Assembly: GCA_014323675.1 (NCBI GenBank)
Contig: JACONN010000005.1
Coordinates: forward strand, 558,001-622,000
Reading direction: 5' to 3'
Length of the DNA stretch: 64,000 bases
Source: Hormoscilla sp. GM7CHS1pb
Lineage (GTDB): Bacteria; Cyanobacteriota; Cyanobacteriia; Cyanobacteriales; Desertifilaceae
Of the stretch, positions 27,011-37,439 are shown piece after piece; positions within the stretch are counted from its first letter, which is position 1, and each line of letters opens with the position of its first letter. The translations under genes and the position numbers were made by a program. The notes under the pieces were generated by a model that saw nothing but the letters and a program-made list of their open reading frames with translations, ran no database searches and was not told where the DNA came from.

Positions 27011-29265
27011 ATGGAATCAACAGGAATGGATCAGGTTGCCTTCCAGATCGGCGGTGATATGGGGGAGGAACTCAAGGACATAGCCATCGATCGCAATGGT
27101 GATGTCTGGGTTACAGGACGGTTCAGGGGCAGCATCGACCTCGACGGCGACGGAGAAGATGATTTAACCACTAATGGCTATGAAGATGCCTATGTAGCCA
27201 AGTTCTCCTCTGAGGGGAAGTTGGTGAGGGCCTATGATTTCGGCAGTAGTGATGACAACAGAGGTCTTGGCAGAGGCATAGCCACTGACAGCAATGGTAA
27301 TGCGTGGGCTATAGGAGGTTTCGTAGGCAGCATCGACATCGACGGAGACGGCATCAATGATTTGACCCGTAGCAGCGGGGGTAACTATTTAGCCCAGTTC
27401 GACTCGGAGGGGGACTTTGTTCAGGCCTTAGAGATCGACGCTCCGCATCTTGGATCGGGCAAGATCATAGCCATTGACAGCAAAGATAATGTGTGGACTA
27501 AAGGAAGTTTCTTCTACCACCTCGACATCGACGGAGACGGAGAAGATGATTTGACCAATAATGGCGATGATGAGTATGATAGCTATTTCGCCAAGTTCGA
27601 CTCAGAGGGGGATTTGGTCAACGTCTTCCAGATCGGCGGTAGCGGTGATGAGGTTGGTCATGGCATAGCCATCGACAAGGATGATCATGTGTGGACTACA
27701 GGAACTTTCTCCGGCAGCATCGACATTGACGAAGACGGAGAAGATGATTTGACCAGTAATGGCTCAGATGATGGCTATGTAGCCAAGTTCTCCTCAGAGG
27801 GGGCTTTGCTCTTTGCCAAAAATATCGGCGGTAGCGATTATGACTACAGCCTTGACATAGCCACCGACAGCAATGGTGATGCGTGGGTGTTAGGAGTTTT
27901 CCAGGGCAACATCGACATCGACGGAGACGGCACCAATGATTTGACCGATGGCTCAAAAGATTATCCTTGGGCCACTGATGAATATTTAGCCAAGTTCGAT
28001 AGCAATGGTGATTTCGTCAAGGCCTTAAAACTCGGTCACCATGGCAGCATAGACATCCATAACGATGATATCTTAGTCCCTCACATTGCCTCTTCCATAG
28101 CCATCGATAGCGATGATAATCTGTGGGTTACAGGATCTTTCCATGAAAGCATGGACCTCGACGGAGACGGCGAGAATGATTTGACCAGTAATGGCGGCGA
28201 ACATGATAGCTATGTAGCCAAGTTCTCCAGCAATGGGGATTTGGTTCAGGCCTATAATATCGGCGGTAGCGATAGTGACTATGGCGATGTCATAGCCGCC
28301 GACAGCAATGGTAATGTGTGGGCTGCAGGAAAGTTCCGGGACAGCATCGACATCAACGGCGATGGCATCAATGATTTGACCCCAATGGCATTAGTAATAT
28401 CTATGTAGTTCAAGTTGAGAAGGCAACTACAGAAGAAGTCACTCAACTGAAAGTCACTCCTTCAGAATCGACCAAAGCAGTAGAACCAAACACAAGTGTC
28501 AGCTTTGATGTCAACTACTCTACTGAACCTGCGGAAACTCCCACCACAGGAATAGTCTTTCAAATGCATTGGGACAGTTCTCAAGTAGCATTTGATCCAG
28601 TCACTGGTCTGACCGAGCATTTTCCTTTGGGCGCACAACCTATAAGTGCAGTCTTGGACGATCCGATTACCAACGGGGGTTTGGACGGCGACCCCAGCAC
28701 AGACAAATACATCTTGCAAGCTTGGGTAGATACTAACGGAAATTGGCCCAACAATCCTAATCCTACCCTTTACACGGCCAACTTCACAGCGCTACCAGGG
28801 TTTTCAGGGACACAGATCAACTTTGGTGCCAACTCAGATGACCTGCCTGCAAATAGCAACTTTGTCCCCAGTTCCATTGCATTAACCTCCCCCGCTCCAT
28901 CACCTGCTCCATCACCTGCACTGGACATTGATGGGAATGGAGTTATAGATGCATTAACTGACGGCCTTGTGGCCATACGTTATCTCTTCGGGTTCAGGGG
29001 AGAGACTTTGACTGAAGGTGTTGTAAGTGAAGGTGCCACTCGCGATACATCAGAAATTGTTACCTACTTGGACGAAATGGGGGACATAATGTTAGATGTA
29101 GATGGCAATGGCACGGCAGGGGCGTTAACTGATGGCATTTTATTCATGCGCCATGCTCTCGGGTTTTCTGATCAGGCTTTGATCTCGGGTGCAGTAAGCG
29201 AGGATGCCACTCGTACTACTGCTTCGGCAATTAATGAGCACTTGCAATCTTTCGGCATGATGTAA
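27011..29265 (+). CDS. SBBP beta-propeller protein with dockerin-like EF-hand C-terminus (single frameshift)
   Basis: The start ATG 27011 has AGAGGAGG 8 bases upstream. The N-terminal 450 or so residues are eight or so SBBP/beta-propeller repeats, each with A-x-D-x-x-x-N-x-W-x-x-G-x-F-x-x-x-x-D-x-D-G-D and a Y-x-A-K-F-x-x-x-G strand. The frame ends at 28408, but adding a base in the CCCC run at 28380-28383 gives NGISNIYVVQVEK and continues to 29265. The second part is a cohesin-like/Ig region, a Pro-Ala-Ser linker, and two D-x-D-G-N-G-x-x-x-A-L-T-D-G calcium-binding repeats of dockerin type. About 750 aa in all, probably extracellular, although no signal peptide is seen. Confidence 0.7.
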
Positions 29266-29323
29266 GGCCTTATTCCTCTCCTTCCCGGGCTCCGCCTGGG
29301 AAGGGTTAGGGGTGAATAAGCCG
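29266..29323 (+). terminator. Long inverted repeat after the SBBP gene
   Basis: GGCCTTATTC...TTCCC pairs with GGGAA...GAATAAGCC around GGGCTCCGCCT. It can act as a terminator for the upstream gene, though there is no T tract. Confidence 0.4.
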
Positions 29324-29395
29324 GATGCGCTGAAAGGTGCAAGTCCGGTTTTGAAAGGGAGGGTTGGTACGCGAGTACTAGCTCGACCCCAGCTA
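29318..29395 (+). ncRNA. Orphan group II intron 3' end (domain V/VI remnant)
   Basis: AAGCCGGATGCGCTGAAAGG with its partner GTGCAAGTCCGGTTTT forms the conserved 34-nt domain V hairpin with GAAA bulge context, followed by a second hairpin (GGTTGGTACG / ACTAGCTCGACC) in the position of domain VI. No maturase or upstream intron domains are found in the preceding sequence, so only the 3' end of an intron survives. Confidence 0.6.
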
Positions 29396-29513
29396 AGTAT
29401 AGGCAGTACAAATCCTGCTAATATCAAGAGTGATAAGGGAGCGCAGAAGCAACTCTAGCTTATGTGCCCAGGGAACGCGCGCAGAAAGTAACAGAAAGGA
29501 GAGTAAAAAACCT

Positions 29514-30553
29514 ATGGGAAGATGGAAAAATCTGCTACTAGCCACCCTGCTTGCCGTGGGAACAGTAATGGGCTGTGCAGAGACCGATAACACACAACAA
29601 AAGCAAAGTCGCTTGGATGCAGTCCAGAGCCGTGGCAAGCTAAATTGTGGAGTGGATGGTGGCATCCCCGGATTTAGCTTTGTCGATGAGAGCGGTAAAT
29701 ACTCCGGTATAGATGTGGATGTATGTAAAGCCGTGGCCGCCGCCCTGTTCGACGACCCAGATGCAGTAGAGTACCGGAACCTGGACTCGACGGAGAGATT
29801 TACGGCCCTGAACGGCGGCGAAGTAGATATGCTCTCTCGTAACACTACCTGGACGATCAGTCGAGACACCTCGGTGGGGATGGAGTTTGGGCCGACGACC
29901 TTCTACGACGGCCAGGGGATGATGGTGCGGAAAAACAGCAGGATTAGGACTTTGAAAGATTTTGCCGGGAAATCAGTTTGCGTGGAAGCAGGCACGACTA
30001 CAGAACTGAACTTAACCGACAAGATGCGCCAAGCAGGGGTAAATGCCGAAACCCTGACATTTCAAAAAGCCGACCCGGCCTATGCAGCATATGCGGAAGG
30101 CCGCTGTGAGGGCATGACATCGGATAAATCTCAATTGATCGCCCGCCGCAATACCCTCCCCAATGCAAATGAACATATCTTGATGGATGTCACTATGTCT
30201 AAGGAACCCCTGGGACCGGTGACGGTGAATAATGACTCGGCCTGGTTTGACGTGGTGAAGTGGACGACCTACGCTTTGATAGAAGCGGAAGAGTTAGGCA
30301 TCACTAGCGCTAATGTAGAACAGATGAAACAATCGGATAACCCCACCATCCGCCGTTTCTTGGGGTAGAAGGTTCTTTGGGAGAGGGTTTGGGTTTGAGT
30401 AATGACTTTACGGTCAGGATAATCAAGCATGTGGGAAACTATGGGGAAATATACGAGCGGAACCTTGGGAAAAAATCCCAGTTCAAGCTCGATCGGGGTC
30501 AAAATGACCTCTGGACTCGTGGGGGTCTACTTTATTCTCCTCCTTTCCGGTAA
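29514..30553 (+). CDS. Amino-acid ABC transporter solute-binding lipoprotein 1 (single frameshift)
   Basis: Start ATG 29514 has AAGGAG 11 bases upstream. A lipobox (VGTVMGC) anchors the protein; the mature part is an AapJ/BztA-type periplasmic binding protein of about 345 aa (GFSFVDESGKYSGIDVDVCKA, LNGGEVDMLSRNTTWT). The frame stops at 30368 because the GGGG run at 30362-30365 appears to lack one base: the paralogue has GGAGTAGAA and the downstream frame continues with GEGLGLSND and NDLWTRGGLLYSPPFR to 30553. It would capture polar amino acids for the permeases at 31.7-34.3 kb. Confidence 0.85.
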
Positions 30554-30579
30554 GCTATGAGAGAGTAAGGACACAACCG

Positions 30580-31617
30580 ATGCCGAGATGGAAACCTCTG
30601 CTACTAGCCACCCTCCTTGCTATTGCACCAATAATGGGTTGTGGTAGGGAGTTGCGTCTTCAGAAGCAAAGTCGCTTGGATATAGTCAAAACACGGGGCA
30701 AGCTGATCTGTGGTGTCAGTGGCACTTTACCAGGATTTAGCTTTGTGGACTCAAGGGGCAAATATTCTGGTATAGATGTGGAGGTATGTCGGGCGGTGGC
30801 GGCGGCCTTGTTCGACAACCCAGATGCAGTAGAGTACCGCAACCTGGAAGCTAGCGAACGGTTTACGGCCCTCAATGGTGGCGAGGTGGATGTCCTCTCT
30901 CGTAATACTACCTGGACTCTCAGTCGAGATAGTTTGGTGGGCATGGAATTTGCGCCCACGACCTTCTACGATGGTCAGGGGATGATGGTCCGCAAAGATA
31001 GTGGCATCAGGTCTTTGCCAGATATGCAAGGCACATCTATCTGCGTGGGTACGGGGACGACCACGGAACTGAATTTAAACGATAAAATGCGCCAAGCAGG
31101 AGTGAATTTTACCCCTGTAGCATATCAGCAGGCAGATGCTACCTTTGCTGCATATGTAGAAGGTCGTTGCGAGGGAGTGACGGCAGATAAGTCGGCATTA
31201 GTGGGCCGCCGCAGTAACTTTCCCAATCCCCAAGAGCATATAATTTTGGATGTAACTATGTCCAAGGAACCCCTGGGACCAGTAACAATTAATAATGACT
31301 CGGCCTGGTTTGACGTGGTGAAATGGGCGACCTACAGTTTGATCGAAGCAGAGGAGTTGGGCATTACTAGCGCTAATGTCGCACAGATGCAAAAATCGGA
31401 TAACCCGAGTATCCGGCGTTTCTTGGGAGTAGAAGGCAATTTAGGAGAGGGTTTGGGTTTGAGCAACGACTTTGCTGCTAGAATAGTCAAGCATGTGGGA
31501 AACTATTCACAAGTATACGATCGCAACCTGGGGAAAAATTCCCAATTCCAACTACCCCGGGGTCAAAATGACCTCTGGACTCGCGGAGGTTTGCTTTATT
31601 CTCCTCCTTTCCGCTAA
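30580..31617 (+). CDS. Amino-acid ABC transporter solute-binding lipoprotein 2
   Basis: Intact 345-aa paralogue of the preceding gene, about three quarters identical, with lipobox APIMGC. It begins 27 bases after the first gene's true stop, with GAGAGTAAGG upstream. The tandem duplication gives the transporter two binding proteins, which may differ in amino-acid preference. The ligand-binding residues (the R/T/D motifs of the AapJ family) are retained in both copies as far as can be seen. Confidence 0.9.
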   Translation: MPRWKPLLLATLLAIAPIMGCGRELRLQKQSRLDIVKTRGKLICGVSGTLPGFSFVDSRGKYSGIDVEVCRAVAAALFDNPDAVEYRNLEASERFTALNGGEVDVLSRNTTWTLSRDSLVGMEFAPTTFYDGQGMMVRKDSGIRSLPDMQGTSICVGTGTTTELNLNDKMRQAGVNFTPVAYQQADATFAAYVEGRCEGVTADKSALVGRRSNFPNPQEHIILDVTMSKEPLGPVTINNDSAWFDVVKWATYSLIEAEELGITSANVAQMQKSDNPSIRRFLGVEGNLGEGLGLSNDFAARIVKHVGNYSQVYDRNLGKNSQFQLPRGQNDLWTRGGLLYSPPFR

Positions 31618-31671
31618 CCTAGGGCGGGCGTCTCGCCTGCCCGGGTCCGAAAACAATTAACAATTAGCAAT

Positions 31672-32837
31672 ATGACCGGGAACAAAGATGAGAAAATTCC
31701 TCTATGGCGAGACGATCGCTTCTGGCGGATCGCGTTGCAAGTCCTGGCAGTATTAGGATTTCTGCTGGTGGTAGGGGTGCTGGGAAGCAACTTAAACCGA
31801 AATATGCAGCAGTTGGGGATTAAATTTGGGTTTGGTTTTCTGGGAAATGCCGCATCTTTTGATATCAGCGAAAGTTTAATCCCATATGAATCTTCAGACC
31901 CCTACAGCAGGGTGCTATTAGCAGGATTGCTAAATTCTCTGCGGGTGATTATCTTGGCGATCGCCCTGACAACAGGGTTGGGAATAGCAGGGGGGATAGC
32001 GAGTTTTTCAGAGAATTGGTTACTGCGGAAGTTGAGCAGAGTCTATGTAGAAGTAGTCCGGAATACCCCCTATTGCTGCAATTGTTCTTTTGGTATTTTG
32101 CGGTGTTCTTCAGTCTCCCCAAACTGTCAGAAAAAATCGAGTGGCCGGGTCCGATATTCCTGAGTAAGCGGGGAATTTATATTCCTTGGCCTGCTAATAG
32201 TCCGGCGGCCTGGATGTGGTTGGCGGTGGTCCTTGTGGGCGCGATCGGGGCAGTATTGCTATGGCGGTGGCGAACCAAAATCATGGTGGAACGGGCAGCA
32301 TCGGGTCAGCAAGAGTTGATAATGTTGACAGTTATGGGGATAGCAGGGATAATAATTATTATATTTGGACTGGGTTGGCAAAGACCGGAAGTGACGGAAA
32401 CAGGATCTATAGAAGGAGGACTGCGGTTAACGATCGAGTATGCGGGAGTACTAGCAGGATTAATAGTTCACACGGGTGCATTCATAGCAGAAATAGTCCG
32501 GGGAGGGATCCAGTCAGTAGCGAAAGGACAATGGGAAGCAGCAAGATCCTTGGGATTAAAATCGGGTTTAGCGATGCGGTTAGTAGTATTTCCCCAGGCA
32601 TTGCGAGTGATAGTACCGTCATTAAACAGTCAATATATCAACCTGGCCAAAAACGCCAGCTTGGCCCTGGCGATCGGCTATCCAGATCTGTACTCAGTAG
32701 TGAATACGACCTTCAACCAAACGGGTCGTCCCATAGAAGTGATTCTGCTATTTATGATTACATACCTGATCCTGGATCTAATCATATCTTTTAGCATGAA
32801 CTTGTTAAATAAAGCGGTGCAGGTAAAAGAAAGGTAA
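31672..32837 (+). CDS. Amino-acid ABC permease 1 (AapQ/NatG-like, single frameshift)
   Basis: An N-terminal helix, then six or so more hydrophobic segments, with the EAA-type loop EAARSLGLKSGLAMRLVVFP that contacts the ATPase. The frame breaks at the C5 run at 32066-32070: one additional C gives VRNTPLLLQLFFWYFAVFF, the standard family sequence, and joins both halves into about 389 aa. It sits 54 bases after the second binding protein and before permease 2, matching the natF-natG-natH order of cyanobacterial N-II transporters. Confidence 0.85.
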
Positions 32838-32994
32838 TGGATAATGGAAAATGGAAAATTGAGAAGGGAGAGTTGTGCAGGGGATGAAATTATATTTGTC
32901 CGCGATCGTCGTCGAGAATGCTAGGGATAATTTAGCGTCCCTATTATATCATGTCTGGGCGATCGCCCACAATAAAAAATTTACATTTGACATT

Positions 32995-33081
32995 CGTAGG
33001 TTGGGTTGACGTTAGGAAACCCAACAAGCAAAATGCTAACAAGATTTATTGGTTGGGTTTCGTGCCTCAAGCCAACCTACG
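32995..33081. repeat. Dispersed inverted-repeat element
   Basis: CGTAGGTTGGGTTGACG at one end is the inverse of the GCCAACCTACG end at 33071-33081, with a second internal pair AAACCCAAC / GTTGGGTTT. Elements of this sort are common MITE-like repeats in cyanobacteria. It sits in the gap between the two permease genes, and could affect their co-transcription. Confidence 0.7.
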
Positions 33082-33111
33082 ACTAACAACATTTATTGGT
33101 AAGGATAAAGT

Positions 33112-34335
33112 ATGACAACAATTAATCCCAAAAAGACTAATATAGAAGCGCCACCACCGGAGATGAAGGTAGGTCCGGTAAAGTGGATACAGAAAAACCT
33201 ATTTAGTACCTGGTACAACGGTCTGCTGACAGTAATACTCGGCGGCATTTTCTTCCAAACGATCAAAGGATTTCTGGTTTGGGCAACGACGATCGCCCAG
33301 TGGCGGGTACTGCAAGCGAACCTGGCCTTATTTTTTGTGGGCAGATATCCCCAGGATGAATATTGGCGCCTCTGGGCGATATTGGCGATCGCAGTCATGT
33401 TATCGGGACTATCTTGGGGAGTATTGGCCAGAAACAGCCCGAAACTGTTCGGTGGGAAAATATTAATTGCAGTCGGGGTAACGACTGCGGGATTAATGCT
33501 AGTGCCAGTCCCCATCAATTATCGCCTGTTACTGCTGTTAATGGTGGGGGTCTTAGTGGGTACTGCTTGGGGAGGTCGGCAACTAGGCAGAAAGATACCG
33601 GGTTTGGGGCGTTGGCTATCATTGGCCTGGTTTGGGGCCTTCTTTATCGTCCTGTGGCTGATGGCTGGAGGTTTGGGATTAAATGAGGTCTCTACCAGTA
33701 AATGGGGGGGTCTGATCCTGACTGTTTTCATGGCAGTCACCAGCATAGTATTGTCCTTTCCCATTGGCGTTCTGCTAGCCTTAGGAAGGCAACGTACTCT
33801 GCCAGTAGTGCGCGGGTTTTCCGTTCTCTATATTGAATTCGTCCGGGCCGTACCCCTGATCTCAATTCTGTTTATGGGACAAATTATGATCCCCTTGTTC
33901 CTGCCAGAGGGCATGCGACCCGATCGGGTGTTGCGGGCGATCGTCGGTCTGACGATGTTCAGTTCAGCTTATCTAGCGGAAAATGTCCGGGCGGGACTAC
34001 AATCAGTTCCTAGAGGTCAAACGGAAGCGGCGAAAGCCTTGGGATTAAATACACCCTTGGCCCTAGGACTGATCGTCTTACCCCAGGCCCTCAAAGCAGT
34101 CATTCCCGCGATCGTAGGTCAGTTCATCGGTTTGTTTCAAGATACAACATTGCTAGCCCTGGTAGGACTGGTAGAATTGCTGGGCATCGGTAATGCAGTT
34201 TTAGCCAATCCCAAGTTTTTGGGGCGCTATGCTGAGGTATACTTATTCGTAGGCATACTTTTCTGGTGTTTTTGCTATGCTATGTCTATGGCTAGCCGCC
34301 GCTTGGAAAAACAACTCAATACAGGCGATCGCTAG
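33112..34335 (+). CDS. Amino-acid ABC permease 2 (AapM/NatH-like)
   Basis: Intact 407 aa with N-terminal extension and about eight hydrophobic segments; the EAA loop reads EAAKALGLNTPLALGLIVLP. It has AAGGATAAAG upstream of its ATG. Together with permease 1 it forms the heterodimeric channel. The ATP-binding subunit expected next is absent here; the only candidate in the window is at 52290-53081. Confidence 0.9.
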   Translation: MTTINPKKTNIEAPPPEMKVGPVKWIQKNLFSTWYNGLLTVILGGIFFQTIKGFLVWATTIAQWRVLQANLALFFVGRYPQDEYWRLWAILAIAVMLSGLSWGVLARNSPKLFGGKILIAVGVTTAGLMLVPVPINYRLLLLLMVGVLVGTAWGGRQLGRKIPGLGRWLSLAWFGAFFIVLWLMAGGLGLNEVSTSKWGGLILTVFMAVTSIVLSFPIGVLLALGRQRTLPVVRGFSVLYIEFVRAVPLISILFMGQIMIPLFLPEGMRPDRVLRAIVGLTMFSSAYLAENVRAGLQSVPRGQTEAAKALGLNTPLALGLIVLPQALKAVIPAIVGQFIGLFQDTTLLALVGLVELLGIGNAVLANPKFLGRYAEVYLFVGILFWCFCYAMSMASRRLEKQLNTGDR

Positions 34336-34448
34336 TTTAACTTGCGATCGCACCAACCTCGGGTACAGAAACCGGAAACCGGGTTTCTTTTTTCCACCTT
34401 GGGTAAAACCTTCAAGATCTGGTAGAAACCAGATTGCGAATTGATATT

Positions 34449-35171
34449 ATGTCTATCACATCACGAAGTTTGCAAAAGCTCCTCCGGGACAATATCTCGG
34501 GGGAGAAACCCCTCAGCGTTGACCTCGAACAGGCCCGAGAGCTCGCGGAAGAATTGTTGGCGCGAGTTGAGCCTCTCGCTGGCGCCAAGCGGAATGATAA
34601 CTGTCACCATTACCATCGTTTCCGAGGGGGGTCAAGCGCAGACCAGCCCCCCGCCAACGACCTCTGTTGCTGTATTCTGCTCGAAGAATCAAGCGATCGC
34701 TGGTATCGAAATGAGACCCATTTACATTTGCTCAGGAGTCCGGATCGACAGCTGTGGGTAGATTTAGGGTACGAGCGATCCGCCCCCGTTTCCGACATTG
34801 GTGAGGTGGTTGCCCTGGTCCAAGCATTTTTGCAGCGGGTTGACCGGCAAAAAGCCCAGGCTGCCAAGCGCCAAAAACAGAAAGACTTGAAAGTGCAAGC
34901 TATCTTGGCTCAGGTGCGTAAAATTGCCAAGGAAGATCGATTTGACTTTGCCACCGAAGTCGATAGTATTAAGCTCAAGCTGATTATTCGTCTGTCTGAC
35001 CAAGACTACTTTGCTATTTTGATTCCCTTTAACCAGTTTAAGGAGGTGCTACCCAAATTGCGAACCGCAATTCAGGCTCTCCGCGAAACTTACAACACTG
35101 GTGTTCGCTTTAAAACCAATCTCAAGCGGGGCTATCGCCGTTCTGACTGGATTCGTCATCAGGATTTGTAG
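34449..35171 (+). CDS. Hypothetical protein, 240 aa, upstream of MoxR/DUF2201 genes
   Basis: I do not recognise the family. The start ATG 34449 is preferred because the earlier in-frame ATG at 34434 has no ribosome binding site. There is a charged N-terminal region, a cysteine cluster (LCCCILLEE), a Lys/Gln-rich helix near residues 135-150 and a basic C-terminus (TNLKRGYRRSDW). Its position ahead of a MoxR ATPase and VWA protein suggests an accessory role there, but a 370-bp repeat element separates them. Confidence 0.5.
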   Translation: MSITSRSLQKLLRDNISGEKPLSVDLEQARELAEELLARVEPLAGAKRNDNCHHYHRFRGGSSADQPPANDLCCCILLEESSDRWYRNETHLHLLRSPDRQLWVDLGYERSAPVSDIGEVVALVQAFLQRVDRQKAQAAKRQKQKDLKVQAILAQVRKIAKEDRFDFATEVDSIKLKLIIRLSDQDYFAILIPFNQFKEVLPKLRTAIQALRETYNTGVRFKTNLKRGYRRSDWIRHQDL

Positions 35172-35220
35172 TTAAAATGCAGAAGGATGTAGGGCTTTGC
35201 CCCGTGCGAAGCAGGTAGAA

Positions 35221-35535
35221 TAGGACTTGCGCAAATTGTCTTATGTACCTCATATCTTGCACCATTGTCAACTAGAGGCGGAGCCTCTAGAATTCGTTCC
35301 CAGGCGGAGCCGTGCGTAACGAGGGGAAAAAACACTTTATTTATAAGGCTTTCAGTGGGTTTTAACCCACTTTAGCCTCGTTACCTGGCTCCCGCCTGGT
35401 AACGCCTCTGGTTTGAACCAGAGGCGGGCCAGGAGACCAATTGAGAATGGTGCAAGATGTCAGATGTCCCCTAAATGTAGGGGCAAACCGCCCTTCGCCC
35501 CTACCAGATATATGGTTAATGCGTAAGTCCTGTAG
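35221..35535. repeat. Nested palindromic MITE-like element
   Basis: Outer ends AGGACTTGCGCA (35222-35233) and TGCGTAAGTCCT (35520-35531) are inverted. Inside, ATCTTGCACCATT (35252-35264) and AATGGTGCAAGAT (35446-35458) form a second inverted pair, and several shorter palindromes (AGAGGCGGAGCCTCT, GCCTCTGGTTTGAACC with AGAGGC) fill the centre. It resembles the cyanobacterial GGACTTRCGCA MITEs, here with another repeat inserted into it. Confidence 0.65.
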
Positions 35536-35541
35536 AAGAAA

Positions 35542-36626
35542 ATGATTCGTATTGATGCCCGCGAACTCTATCAAGTTCTGGAACTGACCCCACCGGAGCA
35601 AAATATCCTCCTGGTGGGCAAGCATGGTATTGGCAAATCAGAAATTATTAGCCATTTCTACCGTCAGCGCCAGAACCTGCCCGTCATCCCGTTCTTTTTG
35701 GGTCAGATGAGCGATCCGGGGGATTTGATTGGCTTGTTGCATAAAGATGAGACAACGGGCCGTTCGGTTTTTTTACCCCCCTACTGGTGGCCCGCCCCCG
35801 ATCGCGCGGTGGTGCTCTTTCTGGACGAGCTGAACCGGGCCCGCCCCGAAATTTTGCAGGCGGTTCAAGACCTGACCCTCAACAAAACCTTGGCGGGTAA
35901 ACCCCTACCCCTGGCAGTATTGTGATTGCTGCGGTGAATGCGGGGGAAGAATATCAACTGACGGAGCTGGATCCGGCTCTGGTGTCGCGGTTCAATCTCT
36001 ACGAGTTTGTGCCGACGGTGGAAGATTGGCTGCTCTGGGCTGCCGGGCAGGATATCGATTCCCGGGTGCTGACATTTATCCAACAGCATCCGGAGTATCT
36101 TGATGGTGACAACCCGGATGCGGATGCGGCGATCGCCACCGCCGGCCTGATTAAAACCCCCGATCGCCGCGCTTGGGTCAAAGTCGCGGATTTTGTTCGC
36201 AACCATACAGAGTTGGAGGATATTCACTTTAAACTGATTGCAGGTATGGTGGGGAGTCGTGCCAGTATCGCCTTTCGCCAAAGCCTCGCTACCCAACGGG
36301 GTCTGAGTCCCGAGCAACTCCTGTTGCAATATTCTAAGCATTCCAAGCAACTCAAAGATTTGGAGATTCAGGATTTTGCCAGTTTGAACGAACGGGTTTT
36401 ACTCTGGCTCAATACCGGGCATTGCCCCGAAAATAAAGCGGAGAATGCCCGCAAGAATCTGTTGAAATATCTCCAGTATCTCCAGAAAGCCAAACAACAG
36501 GAGGCGATCGCCCATTTTTCCTCCCTGATTCAAGGTCCCAAGTTTAGCGATGCTATGGGCTTTGTCGCTGAATCGATGGATCTGATTGATTTCTTGTCTG
36601 AGTATTTGGAGGCGATCGAGGTTTGA
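35542..36626 (+). CDS. MoxR-family AAA+ ATPase (single frameshift)
   Basis: Walker A is GKHGIGKS (26-33), Walker B VLFLDE (91-96) and the sensor-1 region VIAAVNAGEEYQ lies just after the break. The frame ends at 35925 because the CCCC at 35908-35911 seems to lack a base: adding one gives KPLPPGSIVIAAVN and about 361 aa. MoxR ATPases act with VWA-domain partners as chaperones that activate or insert cofactors in a protein complex; the partner here is the DUF2201 protein downstream. Confidence 0.8.
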
Positions 36627-36725
36627 GATACTATCCGAAATCTTGTAATGAGGAGTTACACAAAGAAACCAGGTTTCTCGTAGAAACCTGGTTTCTGGGT
36701 TCGGTGTGCGTAAGTAATAATATAC

Positions 36726-36755
36726 TTGACAAGTGCTGTACCAAAATGCTAAAAT
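36726..36755 (+). promoter_or_regulatory. Sigma-70-type promoter ahead of the second Uma2 gene
   Basis: TTGACA at 36726-36731 and TAAAAT at 36750-36755 are separated by 18 bases, 56 bases before the Uma2 start. Just upstream is a double AGAAACCTGGTTTCT palindrome (about 36663-36698). Confidence 0.55.
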
Positions 36756-36810
36756 AATACTGTACTAATTGAATTCAAATTCTTGTCTTAATCTCTCGTA
36801 CTGAAGAACT

Positions 36811-37431
36811 ATGATTGCGACTCTAACCAAACCCCTATCATTCGATGAATTTGTTGACTGGTATCCAGAAAACGCGACCGATAAATACGAACTACGCAAT
36901 GGAGCAATAGTAAAAATGCCTTTAGCAACTGGGGAACATTCTACTGTTATCGGTTTTATTGCTGGCGAACTCCATTTTGAAATTCGGCGATCGCAATTAC
37001 CTTGTGTAATTCCTGGCGATTGCTTGCTGAAACCGATCGATGACGAATCAGGCTACCAACCTGACATTATATGTCTCAATAAAGCACAACTGGCCGAGGA
37101 ACCCCGTTGGCAGAAAAAATCGGTTATTACTAAGGGAGATTCCGTGCGACTCGCTATAGAGGTTGTCAGTACAAACTGGCAAGATGATTATCTGCGGAAG
37201 GTCGGCGACTACGAACTGATGGGTATCCCCGAATACTGGATTGTGGATTATCTCGGTTTAGGTGGTCGGCGGTTTATCGGCAATCCCAAACAACCGACTC
37301 TCTCTGTTTACCAACTGGTGGATGGGGAGTATCAGGTAACGCTGTTTACGGGAAACGAGAGGATTGAGTCTTTGGCTTTCCCGGAATTGCAACTGAGCGC
37401 CGCAGAGATTTTTGCCGCTAAAACTATTTAA
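36811..37431 (+). CDS. Uma2 family endonuclease-like protein, 206 aa
   Basis: Full-length Uma2/DUF820: F-D-E-F-V-D-W at the N-terminus, YELRNG, Q-P-D-I-I-C strand, A-I-E-V-V-S-T-N strand and the K-V-x-D-Y-E-L-M-G-I-P-E-Y-W-I-V-D helix-strand block. It has its own promoter and interrupts what is otherwise a MoxR-DUF2201 pair, ending 8 bases before the DUF2201 start, so it may be a later insertion or a functional member of the module. Confidence 0.85.
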   Translation: MIATLTKPLSFDEFVDWYPENATDKYELRNGAIVKMPLATGEHSTVIGFIAGELHFEIRRSQLPCVIPGDCLLKPIDDESGYQPDIICLNKAQLAEEPRWQKKSVITKGDSVRLAIEVVSTNWQDDYLRKVGDYELMGIPEYWIVDYLGLGGRRFIGNPKQPTLSVYQLVDGEYQVTLFTGNERIESLAFPELQLSAAEIFAAKTI

Positions 37432-37439
37432 AATGCGAG

